Shown: piece by piece, positions 23,952 through 34,060 of the stretch | Layout of the letters: each line of letters opens with the position of its first letter | How positions within the stretch are numbered: the stretch's first letter is position 1 | Origin: Candidula unifasciata | Lineage: Eukaryota; Mollusca; Gastropoda; Stylommatophora; Geomitridae | Direction of reading: 5' to 3' | Assembly (NCBI GenBank): GCA_905116865.2 | Contig: CAJHNH020000818.1 | Coordinates: 60,001-124,000 of the forward strand | Length of the DNA: 64,000 nucleotides | Notes under the pieces: generated by a model | Told to the model about the DNA's origin: nothing | The model's database searches: none | What the model saw: the letters and a program-made list of their open reading frames with translations, nothing else | Position numbers and translations under genes: made by a program

Positions 23952-24194
23952 CGTTTCGCTTTTCCTTTTTTTTTACCATTCTCTTTCTCTCCTCTGTATA
24001 AACAGTCACATCCTGCCAACGGCTTTGCGTAAAGTAGTGCAATGGGAAATATACTAGAAAAGGGAAATAACGCTTGAAAAAAACTAATGTTATGGCATAG
24101 CAAACCAGACCCTTCATCTTGGTTGGCGCTTGGTCTGAAAGAGAAGCTTGGAGATGCGGACAGAGTAATGCTCCTCTAATGCAGCTTCTGCATG

Positions 24195-24300
24195 ATGTTA
24201 GTTAGTTAGTTAGGGTTTGATCATTGCGATCAAAACATGTCCATAGGTGCTTACATCCTTCCCTCAATATGAACCCCGGCGTCCTCTAACTAATAGTACC
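24195..24300 (-). mobile_element. short element end with (CTAA)n tail, reverse orientation
   Basis: On the - strand the sequence ends GATCAAACCCTAACTAACTA followed by ACTAAC, a four-unit (CTAA) tail like those at 18.6 and 35.6 kb. The body is about 80 bases and cannot be classified. Confidence 0.4.
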
Positions 24301-24301
24301 A

Positions 24302-24675
24302 GTTCATATTCGTCCCAGGGTATGCAGGCCTTGTTGGTAATGAGAGAGATGACAGACTGGCAGGTGCTGTATTAATTGAAGATGGCCGGCCCATGGGTCA
24401 CGCAGACAATGTCATTGCCCTTTGAGAGATAGGACGTTCTAAGGATTTTAGAAGCAACATGTCCACATCACTGTTAAGAATACGCGAATTGGGAGTAAAG
24501 ATCGGCACAGCCAAGCATGAGAAGCACACCGGACGCACACGAAGTCTTGTTAACCAACATAGGACTGGTACTATTAATCGCACGACGATGATGAACATGT
24601 TGAGAGGAGAATCTGAGCGCCTTTGGATGTGTCCGGAGTGCTGTGAAGATAATCTAAGTCATAACTCATAACTCA
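24302..24675 (+). mobile_element. non-LTR element 3' end, RNase H family, copy D
   Basis: The copy starts at F-I-F-V-P-G-Y-A-G, within the last RNase H motif, and shows N-E-R-D-D-R-L-A-G, where copy C has E-R-A-D-R-L-A-G. An in-frame TGA lies near 24424. From 24459 the frame is clean: R-I-R-E-L-G-V-K-I-G to a C-P-E-C-C-E-D-N ending. A (CATAACT)n tail closes it. It is very close to copy C at 11.2-11.45 kb. Confidence 0.8.
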
Positions 24676-25275
24676 GCGTCAGTTCTCTGTTGACTGGTAA
24701 GTATTTTTTGTATGCCCAATGTGTCTCTCGCTTTTGGGTATGTCACTCTTAACTCCAGAGTATTATATTCTGGTGAGCGATGTGATGTCGCTGTCTCAAA
24801 ACCTTCGCACTTCTCTGAGGGCAATAATAATATCAACATGATACATGGATTAATCAGCATCGATAGCGGATCCAGCCAAATTATCAGCTCTTTCGCACCC
24901 ATCGCCGCCCGTGTGCTCTGGAACAAAGGTAAAGACAACGTTTCACATATTGGACTTCTGTAATGGCTCAGTTCTCCTACCTGGATCTTGCAGTTCATGC
25001 TCATGGAATCGCTAAGTACACACACCGACGGGTAAAGTCATGTGTTCTTAGCCATACGAATGCTTGTGTTACCGTCATTACCTCCATTGTCATGCTGCTT
25101 GTTGTCGTGGAGAAGGCACCGCTGCATGATGCTTTGTTCTCAAACTTGTTGAGATTATTTTTGTTTTTCTTTGGACTTAAAAAGGCAAGCTGAGTGAGGG
25201 ATCTTACTGCGTGGTTACTTAACTCTGCAGTACAGCCCAGGTTTTGAACTATAGAGAAGGGAAACATTATCATTG
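24676..25275 (-). mobile_element. RNase H fragment of the same family, copy F, reverse orientation
   Basis: On the - strand, T-M-E-V-M-T-V-T-Q-A-F (near 25090) and V-L-S-D-S-M-S-M (near 25010) match the second and third catalytic motifs of copy C. Further on it is frameshifted, and its end abuts the tail of copy D head-on at about 24675. Divergence from copy C is much larger than for copy D. Confidence 0.7.
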
Positions 25276-25369
25276 GTTTTGCAGGTTACGATTTTGATTC
25301 CTCTCTTTAACACAATACATCACTGTCGCCCTGAAAGATGTAAGGTGCTAACAATATCTAGAAGCAGAG

Positions 25370-25445
25370 AACGAAAGAGAGGCAGAGACGGAGAGAGAGA
25401 GAAACAGAGAAAACGAGAAAGAAAGAGAGAGACAGAGAGAGAAAA
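25370..25445. repeat. GA-rich low-complexity tract
   Basis: Imperfect GAGAGAGA with AAC and ACG interruptions, about 75 bases. Confidence 0.85.
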
Positions 25446-25561
25446 ACTTAATGTCTTTTGTTCCTACCATGAGATACAAAATTAAAATGTCATGACAACA
25501 AGCAGTATACTATTAAAGAATGACCATCTTAATACATTATTATCATTGATACTGTTTTCAG

Positions 25562-25599
25562 GGAAGAGAGAGTTTGAGGATGAACTACGCTTCCAATAG
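25562..25599 (+). CDS. candidate terminal exon of the micro-exon gene
   Basis: The acceptor ATCATTGATACTGTTTTCAG ends at 25561. Read in the phase set by the previous micro-exons, it gives GG, eleven codons (KREFEDELRFQ), then TAG at 25597-25599. The upstream G makes the first codon Gly, so the sequence at the junction is Gly-Lys-Arg followed by an acidic tail. This is a typical amidation and dibasic cleavage motif. The stop codon overlaps a good donor (GTAAGC from 25599), so splicing onward with a 37-nt exon is an alternative; it would break the symmetry of the series. Confidence 0.45.
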
Positions 25600-25650
25600 T
25601 AAGCACTCCTGTAAAGTCTTACATGTAAACAGTTTTCCTTACATATGGAG

Positions 25651-25656
25651 ATTAAA
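25651..25656 (+). promoter_or_regulatory. possible poly(A) signal ATTAAA
   Basis: The common variant ATTAAA lies 52 bases after the candidate stop codon and 71 bases before the (GAA)n tract. Its position fits a short 3' untranslated region. The hexamer is frequent in AT-rich DNA, so position is the only argument. Confidence 0.35.
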
Positions 25657-25727
25657 CTTTGCATGCATCATAGTAAGTCTTACACATGTACTCAAAAAAA
25701 TTATAATGATGGTGATAAAGATCAAAC

Positions 25728-26243
25728 AAGAAGAAGAAGAAAAAGAAGAAGAAGAAGAAGGAGAAGAAGAAGAAGAAGAAGAAGAAGAAGAAGAAGAAGA
25801 AGAAGAAGAAGAAGAAGAAGAAGAAGAAGAAGAAGAAGAAGAAGAAGAAGAAGAAGAAGAAGAAGAAGAAGAAGAAGAAGAAGAAGAAGAAGAAGAAGAA
25901 GAAGAAGAAGAAGAAGAAGAAGAAGAAAAAGAAGAAGATGAAGAAGAAAAAGAAGAAGAAGAAGAAGGAGAAGAAGAAGAAGATGATGAAGAAGAAAAAG
26001 AAGAAAAAGAAGAAGAAGAAGAAGAAGAAGAAGAAGAAGAAGAAGAAGAAGAAGAAGAAGAAGAAGAAGAAGAAGAAGAAGAAGAAGAAGAAGAAGAAGA
26101 AGAAGAAGAAGAAGAAGAAGAAGAAGAAGAAGAAGAAGAAGAAGAAGAAGAAGAAGAAGAAGAAGAAGAAGAAGAAGAAGAAGAAGAAGAAGAAGAAGAA
26201 GAAGAAGAAAGAAGAAAAAGAAAAAGAAAAAGAAGAAAAAGGT
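25728..26243. repeat. (GAA)n microsatellite, about 515 bp
   Basis: GAA triplets carry occasional AAA, GGA and GAT variants, densest at 25930-26010. No retroelement end was recognised on either side. Confidence 0.97.
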
Positions 26244-26467
26244 ACATAATATGTAAATTTACTTGCATTTTGATAAGTACGTATGTGTAATATTTTGCTT
26301 ATACACATTGTATTTCTTGCAATCTGTGTACTGTCTTGCAGGATGCTGTGAGAAGCTGTCCGCATTTCCAGACTGGCTAACAATCTGAAATCACGTTATG
26401 TTTGCCCGATCAAACTAACACATAACCTTAACCTTATTTAATATATTTATATTTATAATAAACATAT

Positions 26468-26613
26468 TCTTCTTCTTCTTCTTCTTTTCTTCTTCTTCTT
26501 CTTCTTCTTCTTCTTCTTCTTCTTCTTCTTCTTCTTCTTCTTCTTCTTCTTCTTCTTCTTCTTCTTCTTCTTCTTCTTCTTCTTCTTCTTCTTCTTCTTC
26601 TTCTTTTTCTTTG
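26468..26613. repeat. (TTC)n microsatellite
   Basis: About 145 bases of TTC. The - strand sequence to its right reads C-P-L-C-K-R-L-R-K before the tract, which might be a retroelement C-terminus, but too little is present to decide. Confidence 0.95.
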
Positions 26614-26639
26614 TAGTTGTTGCTGCCTTTCTTAATCTT

Positions 26640-27140
26640 TTGCAGAGAGGGCATACGATTTTAACAAACATACAAAGCACTGCAAATGTCTGCACTGTTT
26701 TAGATTATTTGCTATTGCTATTGAAAAATCTGCATCCATCTGATGTAAAAGCATTGCTTTTTATTCTTTGAATAATAAGCAAAAGCTACTTTAGCTCGTT
26801 ATGTTATAGTCAGTTTCTACTTTGAGGAATGCTGGTATCTTATAAGTCACACAAACAGCACTGTGTAATAAAAGGGTTTTAAATGAAGAACTAAGACAGA
26901 CTTGGCTCAGAATTGCAGTGGATATAAAGTGGCGACAAACACTAAACAATTATGGGTGGTTTTGATTGTTAGTGGATGGATTAAAGGTTATGTGTGATAT
27001 TTATTTGACGCCTATAATATCATCACATCAACAGACCTAATAAAGGAAACTAAAAATAAAGTTCATCTTTGGCTGCATTAAGTTTTTCTTTTTTTTTAAT
27101 TTTTCGACTTCTTTGTCTTGTTCAACGCTTAATATCAGCA
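26640..27140. other. unique AT-rich sequence, nothing recognised
   Basis: No repeat family, exon or RNA structure was recognised in this stretch. Confidence 0.4.
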
Positions 27141-27142
27141 AT

Positions 27143-27473
27143 GGGACCCGTTCACTTTTCTCGGCCCATCTACACACTTTATTAGTATGATCTAGGTCAG
27201 ATGGTTGTCACAGTGCACTGCTTTCTTCTAAAAATAGAGTCTCCCATGTGACCTAGGCTGAGGCCGTGGGTAGGTGGGGTGCGTTAGGGGCGTTTCTAAA
27301 TGTTCTGGGCTCGCTGAAAGTTGTATCGTTGCCTAGCATAGAACACACGTCATCGGCGCTGATGTAATTTGAGGGAAGACAACGTGACAACCCTCCGACG
27401 TAGAAGAGTTTGAGAAAGTATGAGTGAAAGGTCAGGCAGTGTGTAGATGTGCCGGGAAACGTGAACAGGACCC
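27143..27473. mobile_element. possible non-autonomous DNA transposon with 36-bp inverted ends
   Basis: The ends 27143-27178 and 27438-27473 are inverted repeats that match at 31 of 36 positions. The inner edges are identical over ATCTACACACT. The 331-bp size and the non-coding interior fit a MITE-like element. No clear target duplication was identified, and the inner sequence pairs only in patches (GGTTGTCAC). Confidence 0.5.
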
Positions 27474-27739
27474 GGCCACGCTAAACAGTCCCGGTCAGGA
27501 CATTGTCACGTGATGTGTATTGTTTCCCTACCTTAAACTTTGACCAGAGCCTGCATCACTCAAAAGCAGCACAAATGTCAGGTTGGTGGCTCCTACATTG
27601 CTTTGTTAGGGGTTGTCCCTAGATCAGCAAAACCAGCCGACGCCGACTTTAGGGTGAGTCAGCTCAAGCATTTGTCCACAACATTAATCACGTTATTGAT
27701 GCACAAGCTTAGCCAGACGCTTTCACTAATCTACATTTC

Positions 27740-29330
27740 CACCAGACTTCTCTTCTTTTTCTTCACTTCCTCTTTTACCGCTGTGGGTGTCGAGGGAGAT
27801 ATAAGGTTCTGTTTCTAGCTCTTCTGGCTGCCTCGACCATAGGCACATCGTGCTGTTGTAGAGTTTCTCTGATGTTATCCTTCCATCTTGTTCTTGGTCT
27901 ACCCCGTGCTCTACGTCCTTCTTCTCTTTCCATGTATGCTTTGTATGGTATGGTGTCACAAGGCATTCTCTTTAAGTGGGCAAACCATTTCACTTGCTGT
28001 CTTTGTATGTAATCCAGAATTGGTTCTGTGCCGACTTGTTCTCTTATGATCTCATTCCTGATCTTATCTCTTATGGTCACTCCTACAGCCCTTCTCAGAC
28101 ATCTCATTCCCGTAGTTACTAATTTTCTTTTATGGTTTGTTGTGAGTGACCATGTCTGGCACTGGTAGCACAGAGTTGGAATAAATATGCTTTGAATAAG
28201 ATGTCTCTTTGTGCTGATTGGGATTGTCTTATGCTGTAAGAGAGGGGCTAGCTGTCCCAATACTTGGTTTGCTTTACTGCATCTAATGTCAATTTCTCTA
28301 TCCAATTTCCCATCTTCGGTAAATGTAGTTTTCAGATATTTAAACTCAGATGCTTGTTTAATTCCTTTGTATTCTATTGCTATGTTTAGATCTGTCTTTT
28401 TTTTTCCTATTGACATTACTTCTGTCTTTTCAGTGTTGATTCTGATATTATTTGTTTTACATTCTTCATTAATGGATGTTAGATGTTGTTGCAATTTCAT
28501 GGCTGTATCTGCTATCAAGGCCTGGTCATCTGCAAAGAGTAATTCGTTGATCTTACTAAGATCTGCATTCATGGGCTTGGCATTCTTGCAAATACAGTCG
28601 ATGTAGGTGATAAACAGCAGTGGTGATAAGACACACCCCTGTCTTACTCCAGATGTCACTGTGAAAGGATGAGATGTTCCCTGATTTATTCTAACTACAC
28701 TTCTACAATCCCTGTATAAACTTTTGCACACTTCGATGAGGTGTTCGCTTACTCCATATCTTGCCATTATTTTCCATAATAATTTTTTGTCGACTCTGTC
28801 AAATGCCTTCTCCTGGTCTACGAATGCCACAAATAAGTTCTAATTGTATTCAATGTTCTTTTCTTTTAACTGTATAAGTGTGAAGATTGCATCTGTGCAG
28901 CTTCTATTTCTCCTAAATCCCATCTGTTCTTCTGCCAGCTGTGGTTCTATCACAGGTCTCAGTCTTGTTTCTATTATCTTGGCATACATTTTGCCAACAT
29001 GGCTTTAAAGAGAGATGCCTCGATATTGACCGCATTCTCGTTTGCTTCCTTTGTTCTTCCACAATGGTATAACTATTGCATGTTGCCAATCAATAGGGGC
29101 CGTTTGTTGTACCCATGCTGCATTGAATATTCTGTGAAGCCATCTGATGCTGCTATTACCTGCTGCTTGAATTTTTTCTGTTGGTAATCTATCAGCTCCT
29201 GGTGCTTTATATTGGGGAGCCTGTTTAATGACTTTTTCTATTTCATCCATTAGTATGTGTGGTTCTAACACTGTTGATCTGTGCTCTTCAGTTGTTCTTT
29301 CCTGATGATCTCCTAGAGGATTAAAGAGCT
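27740..29330 (-). mobile_element. LINE endonuclease/reverse-transcriptase fragment, nearly full RT domain with two stop codons
   Basis: On the - strand a single frame covers A-P-G-A-D-R-L-P, Y-R-G-I-S-L, F-V-D-Q-E-K-A-F-D, G-V-R-Q-G-C-V-L-S-P and F-A-D-D-Q-A-L (RT motifs in order). It continues with the thumb, then V-K-W-F-A-H-L-K-R-M and R-A-R-G-R-P-R-T-R-W. Two in-frame stops break it: TAA at 29007-29005 and TAG at 28842-28840. The endonuclease half is missing, so the copy is 5' truncated near 29330. Its 3' end is a short GAAGAAAAAGAAG tail near 27750. It is the same family as 11774-12815, with the reading frame far better preserved. Confidence 0.9.
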
Positions 29331-29534
29331 CATGAAAGAGCCACCAGACTGGCTTGAACTATCTTCACAGTCAACAAAACATAACTACTTATTGACAGCA
29401 CTAGCAGAGAAAAATTATTCTAAATAAAGAAAATATTACGAGTCGATAAATCTATTTATTTCTAATGAATTCAGTGAAATGTAATTATGCAATAGAAAAG
29501 TATAGTTCCAAAAAATGAATGAATGACGTTCAAC

Positions 29535-29722
29535 TTCACCAGGACATCACACCGAGTGATAAACACCCGCTGACACAAATTGCCACCATTCGGATGAAGA
29601 TCACCCAGGGACAGGTCCCAGAAACCCCGTTTAACCCATAGGTGGGTTATAATTGGGTCCCTGGCAACAGCTAGGGTGGGGCTTTAAAACAACAAAAATT
29701 GCCACCGACATTGGGACGCAGT
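29535..29722 (+). repeat. interspersed repeat family R1, copy 3
   Basis: It begins TTCACCAGGACATCACACCG and contains 'GTGATAAACACCCGCTGACA', GCCACCATTCGGATGAAGAT, 'ACAGGTCCCAGAAACCCCGT' and 'GGTGGGGCTTTAAAACAAC'. It is full length compared with the copies at 40.9 and 52.7 kb. Confidence 0.8.
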
Positions 29723-29883
29723 AATAATATAGCTCCAGGGGCTAGAAGAGAAAAGCCACTACAGAAAGACACTACACCAGAAATGTCACTCTGGACAAAA
29801 GTTTATATTGCTAGGGTTAATCAAATCCCTAGTTCCTCACAGTATCCTGCTATTGTTATTTGAGGTCTTGAGCTTCATTGAAG

Positions 29884-29886
29884 TGT

Positions 29887-29921
<35 letters not shown>

Positions 29922-30023
29922 GTTTAGGTTTAGATGACTAATCACCATCATGGTACAAGGGGTAACCCATAATTACTTCGTTCTACTTCTGGCTCAAGCC
30001 TGAGTCCGAAGGATCTCAGCGCA

Positions 30024-30096
<73 letters not shown>
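29884..30096. repeat. (GT)n and (AT)n tracts
   Basis: A GT run lies at about 29884-29920 and an AT run at about 30033-30096, separated by about 110 bases of unique DNA. Confidence 0.9.
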
Positions 30097-30097
<1 letters not shown>

Positions 30098-30099
30098 AT

Positions 30100-30395
30100 A
30101 TGGGATGAATTACAAAGGTGGGAAGGTATAAGAGAAATGTCTGGGCAACTACAAGTATCAACAGTTAAAGGACAGAGAAGATGACGCTTCATTGATTACA
30201 TTTTGAGAAGACACCAGCAGAGAATCACCAAACATTCCTTAAAAAAGGAAATAGTGGGATTGAGAGGGCGAGGACGCCCAAGAGAAACCTTAAGGTGAAC
30301 GTTCATGTGAAATTGAGCTGATTGCACGTGATAGAACGGAATGGGGGAAAAGACAGCCAGCACTTTGTAACATGTAATGACACTACAGGATAACA
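30100..30395 (+). mobile_element. degenerate LINE reverse-transcriptase C-terminus
   Basis: Frames give F-I-D-Y-I-L-R-R-H-Q-Q-R-I and R-G-R-G-R-P-R-E-T-L-like words near 30260, followed by V-I-E-R-N-G-G-K. These are the usual basic C-terminal motifs, now frameshifted. It lies directly upstream of repeat R2. Confidence 0.55.
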
Positions 30396-30404
30396 ATTAT
30401 TGAA

Positions 30405-30530
30405 TGTATATAAGATGTCTGTGACTTCGAGTCTCAAAACGATAACTTATCTGTTAATTCGGGTTCCTGTGAACAATTTCAGCGTACTTCTCAGTCTCTC
30501 TCTCTCTCTTTCTCTCTTTCTCTCTCTCTT

Positions 30531-30580
<50 letters not shown>

Positions 30581-30582
30581 AA
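30405..30582 (+). repeat. repeat R2 with (CT)n end, forward copy
   Basis: About 95 bases, beginning ATAAGATGTCTGTGACTTCG and including CGATAACTTATCTGTTAATT and CCTGTGAACAATTTCAGCGT, lead into a (CT)n tract. The same 95 bases followed by (CT)n occur in the opposite strand at 33060-33225. The tract looks like the 3' tail or end of a mobile unit. Confidence 0.7.
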
Positions 30583-30790
30583 ACATCATGCTGATAGAAA
30601 GGCGATTATCCCAGGAAGATTTCCCTGATAATGAAACGAGGCTAAATAGTCCTCACTTGTGCACACTGTGAGTAGTCCCCACCCCCACACCCCACTCCCG
30701 ACCTTTTCCCGCGGCATGGAACATTTGGATCATGTATGAAGTAGCTCTCTCTTTGCGGTGTTAAAAGAACTAAACACCTAAAGAAGCAAG

Positions 30791-31015
30791 ATGGAACTTA
30801 AAATGCAGATGTATTTCTTTCTGCTCGTGGAGACCGTCTTCTCGGTTTGCCAGCAGATACGTCATGGCAGCGGTCGAAGTTGGTCTGTGAACTCCAGCTT
30901 CAACTCATCCAACTTTCAACTTAAAAAGCGTGAGATGATCTCTGGCAAGATCTGGATTACTGCTCATGGAAGCCTTTACATTTACCTCTCAAATACAGAA
31001 CAAAAAGAACATTGA
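30791..31015 (+). CDS. possible small secreted protein or signal-peptide exon
   Basis: A 74-codon frame begins with ATG in a favourable context (AAGATGG). Its start, M-E-L-K-M-Q-M-Y-F-F-L-L-V-E-T-V-F-S-V-C, looks like a signal peptide. It is followed by a Ser/Asn-rich stretch and a basic L-K-K-R site. A good donor, GTGAGA, lies at 30931 inside the frame. Splicing there would leave the exon in phase 1, the phase used by the micro-exons upstream in the window. No homologue was recognised and no downstream exon was found with confidence. Chance occurrence is possible. Confidence 0.35.
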   Translation: MELKMQMYFFLLVETVFSVCQQIRHGSGRSWSVNSSFNSSNFQLKKREMISGKIWITAHGSLYIYLSNTEQKEH

Positions 31016-31029
31016 TAACAACACTGATA

Positions 31030-31150
31030 TCCACAAGAGACGTGACAGTCCCCACTAGCATCCTTTTTGTTCTACAAGAGTAATGTTTCTAACATTATAG
31101 ACCTACTAACATCCTATTTGTTCTACAAGAGTAATGTTTCTAACACAATG
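31030..31150. repeat. tandem duplication, about 69 bp, two copies
   Basis: ACTAGCATCCTTTTTGTTCT followed by ACAAGAGTAATGTTTCTAAC recurs as ACTAACATCCTATTTGTTCT followed by the same words. Confidence 0.8.
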
Positions 31151-31538
31151 GACCACAAATTCTTCAAATAAATCAAATATAAAGGTCATGAAGGCCACTG
31201 ACTATAATTTGTGATGTACCCAGTCTATACCCAGCTGAATATTTCGAAAATACTGAAAATCATTTTAGGACTCTGGGGGGATCTTTAGTAATCAAGGTTA
31301 CTTAGTAGCTCTTGGTGATAACGTAACTGCTATGCTGCTTGTCCGACCGTCAGTATGTAGGGTATCTAAGGACTAAACACTGTGAGTTCCATACCTTGCT
31401 AGTAGTTAGTCGCTTTAATAGACAAGGAGCTCGTGGGCCGAAACATTTGATGATTGGCAGACTCCTGCTGTACATGCTCCCCTGTGGAGTTTCTTCTTAT
31501 TGTACGTGGCTAGCCCACAAGATAACCAGGACAGTCGC

Positions 31539-31567
31539 GGGGGGGGGGGGGGGGGGGGGGGGGGGGG
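31539..31567. repeat. poly(G), 29 bases
   Basis: An uninterrupted G homopolymer. The adjacent sequence is similar in style to retroelement debris but is unassigned. Confidence 0.95.
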
Positions 31568-31729
31568 TAAACTGACATCTGGAGAAAGATATCGACTGTG
31601 GACCGGGTTAATCACACCTAACACAGTATAGTTCCTCTGATTGCGAAAACCAATAAAGACCCCCAGGGTCCATCGAAAGAGGGGGAGAATGATGGATCCA
31701 ATCAATTAGATACTAATGGTGACGACCTT

Positions 31730-32531
31730 GCTAGCTCCGGACTCCGATTCTTGCTCAACGTCCGGGCTGGCTCTGTATATGAGGAAAGAGCTTCACGGGG
31801 TTGCATGGTCTGAGAACTCATGCTGGAAGGATGAAATGCGAGGGTGCTCCACGCAGTAAACGTCGTCACAAAACTACTACTCCTGAGGTAGTTTCTGAGT
31901 CGTTAGGGAACGACGGGCAGGGTTTACCCTACTAGCCCGGAGAGGCCGTTGACGTCGACTGCGGAGGTGCACTTTTGAGGATCCCTGAAAAGTGCGTTCA
32001 AAGATCAGGTTTCCACCTGCAAGCGACAAGGTGGTGTGCTGTAAGCTGGAAGGTACACTATGTGAGAAACTAAATCATGATTTAAAGAAAAAGTCGTTGG
32101 GTGATAAACTTACAACATTTGGTAATGTAATATACGAGCACTGTTCCCACGAGTTTGGGACAGTCAAAAAAGCGCCGCCGGGCGTCAAGCAGAATACAAG
32201 CAGGAGACAGAGGGACATTCTGAAGTGCCTGGCAGACAAGAACAAACTCACAAAACGGTTCAAAACCGCTACAGGCAGCGAACTGGAGGGGCTGCATGAA
32301 GCCTGGCTGCATCTAAGAAACAGACACAGTGCCCTCTGTCGCGCTGAGCGTTTCTGTAACAATAGACAGAAAATCAAAAGGGAGCGTGAGAAATTCTTTA
32401 GAGACCCGTTCCAGTTTGCCCGATGTCTATTCGAGCAACCGAAGTCTGGGACTCTGGTGGTGGGTGAAGAGGAGCTCGAGTCACATTTACACAAAATGTA
32501 CTCTGACAAGAACAGGAATGAGCTTCGATAA
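31730..32531 (+). mobile_element. non-LTR element, N-terminal zinc-finger piece and pre-RT linker
   Basis: Near 31800 one frame reads H-G-L-R-T-H-A-G-R-M-K-C, the second half of a C2H2-like finger found at the N-terminus of some non-LTR proteins. From 31992 a different frame stays open for 179 codons and ends D-P-F-Q-F-A-R-C-L-F, then H-L-H-K-M-Y-S-D-K-N-R. This is the arginine/glutamate-rich linker that precedes the reverse transcriptase in such elements. The start shown by the frame is GTG and not meaningful. A frameshift separates the two parts, and the RT itself is absent. Confidence 0.6.
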
Positions 32532-32534
32532 AAA

Positions 32535-33055
32535 TCCAGAGATCCCTAGCGGCCTTAATGGGTCACTACACCAAAATTTTTTTTTAATTTACAGACTTAG
32601 AGCAGTTATTTTATAATGGCCATTTGTAGGGATACATTTTATTACATTTGTATACTTTAAGTGTTAAAAAATCATAGCTGTCATGGCAATAGCCGCCATC
32701 TTGTAAAAAAAACAATATGTACTTAGAATCCCTAAATTTTAAAAGCAAACATAGGTATTCAACAATAGATGATAGATCCATGACCTTTTGTTCTATTTAG
32801 AGGTACTGGTTTAGTTTATTTACTTTAAACATGTTTTTAAATATTTTTCGTAGAATTTTAAAATGTAGGTTTATTGAAAAAGTCAAAAAAATCTAGCATC
32901 ATAAGACAATAATCAAATTTTAGAAACAAAAGATTTCTAAAATATACTTTTAGATAGACCATTCCCTATAATATTGTTTATGGAGTATGCATACAAAATT
33001 TGATGATTCTACTCTCCATATTAGCTTAGATTTTAGGATTTCACACACACAGCAA
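32535..33055. other. AT-rich unique sequence, nothing recognised
   Basis: No coding or repeat structure was recognised, apart from an oligo-T run near 32578. Confidence 0.4.
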
Positions 33056-33059
33056 ACTG

Positions 33060-33065
33060 AAATAT

Positions 33066-33138
<73 letters not shown>

Positions 33139-33225
33139 GAGTACGCTGAAATTGTTCACAGGAGCCCGAGTTAACAGATAAGTTATCGTTTGGAGACTCG
33201 AAGTCACAGACATCATATATACTAA
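33060..33225 (-). repeat. repeat R2 with (CT)n end, reverse copy
   Basis: The - strand sequence ATATGATGTCTGTGACTTCG to AACAATTTCAGCGTACTCCT matches 30413-30495 with few changes. It is followed by (CT)n, seen as (GA)n on the + strand at 33067-33138. Confidence 0.7.
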
Positions 33226-33309
33226 CACATACATGGCTCGAGGGTTGCTGTCTGGGAAGGGTTTGGCTGGGTGTATCTCCTGAGCACTGTAAGGAAATAA
33301 ACAGATACA

Positions 33310-33450
33310 TAGAACTGGGGTGGCCTCTAGTGTTTACACTAGCCCTGGTTCACCAGCGGCATAGCTGTCGGACGCCATCCTGATCAGTAAGCATTCAATT
33401 GCGAATGCTGAAAGCTCAGAGCGTGGCCGGCACTATCCCTTTTGTCTTTT
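33310..33450 (+). repeat. diverged repeat R3, copy 1 (second copy at 33640-33755)
   Basis: TAGTGTTTACACTAGCCCTG, CATAGCTGTCGGACGCCATC and GAAAGCTCAGAG resemble TAGTGTTGACGCTAGAGCTG, 'GATACCTGTCGGACTCCCCA' and 'TAAAGCTCTCAG' at 33652-33745. The class is unknown. Confidence 0.45.
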
Positions 33451-33984
33451 TGTGTGTATGTCTTCAAACAAATTATAATAATGCCTTCATGTCTCTTTCC
33501 TACAAAACTGATAATACTGAACTATCGTTTTATATTTTAAAAGAGACGAATAGCGTTTAAAAATACTCAATGTGTTGGAATGCCAGAATTTAATACACTA
33601 AAAACGAAATATAAGACGACAAACAACTTAGCGATCATTAAGCTGGCTATAGTGTTGACGCTAGAGCTGGTTCGCCTTTATGATACCTGTCGGACTCCCC
33701 ACTGATGAGGAAAGCTTTAACTTTAAAGCTCTCAGTATGCCTATTACCTCTTTCCCCCCCCCCCCTTGTTTAACCTATGTCAATCAAAGGTAATCACTAA
33801 TGATTTGACAGTTTCTGCACTTTCCCATAATCTACACATCCCTATGCTATAATATCCTTCTTAAATTGTCCGAATTTATTCTTGATCCAGTAATGTATAA
33901 GTAATTTGATTGATGTGAATCTATAGTGCAGAGAAAGTGCACATTTCAATAGTGATGCTAGCCTGGGTACTAGGGCTGTACCGA

Positions 33985-34060
33985 ATAGTGATTTTCACTA
34001 TTCGGCCGAATACGAATAGTGCGACCAACTATTCGACCGAATACGAATACGAATAGTGTA
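33985..34060. mobile_element. inverted CGAATA-rich end, DNA-transposon-like
   Basis: The sequence TAGGGCTGTACCGAATAGTG, then ATTTTCACTATTCGGCCGAA, contains nested inverted copies of CGAATA and ACTATTCG. Such short-word palindromic ends are found at hAT-type transposon termini. Only one end was seen, so the call is tentative. Confidence 0.3.

Noticed and set aside
24006..24028. 23-nt exon with pyrimidine-rich acceptor and GTAAAG donor
   Set aside because: The length is not a multiple of three, so it does not fit the series.
27775..28830. Intact reverse-transcriptase gene of 351 codons
   Set aside because: The apparent start is a GTG after an in-frame TAG. The true element frame extends upstream through two stop codons and lacks the endonuclease.
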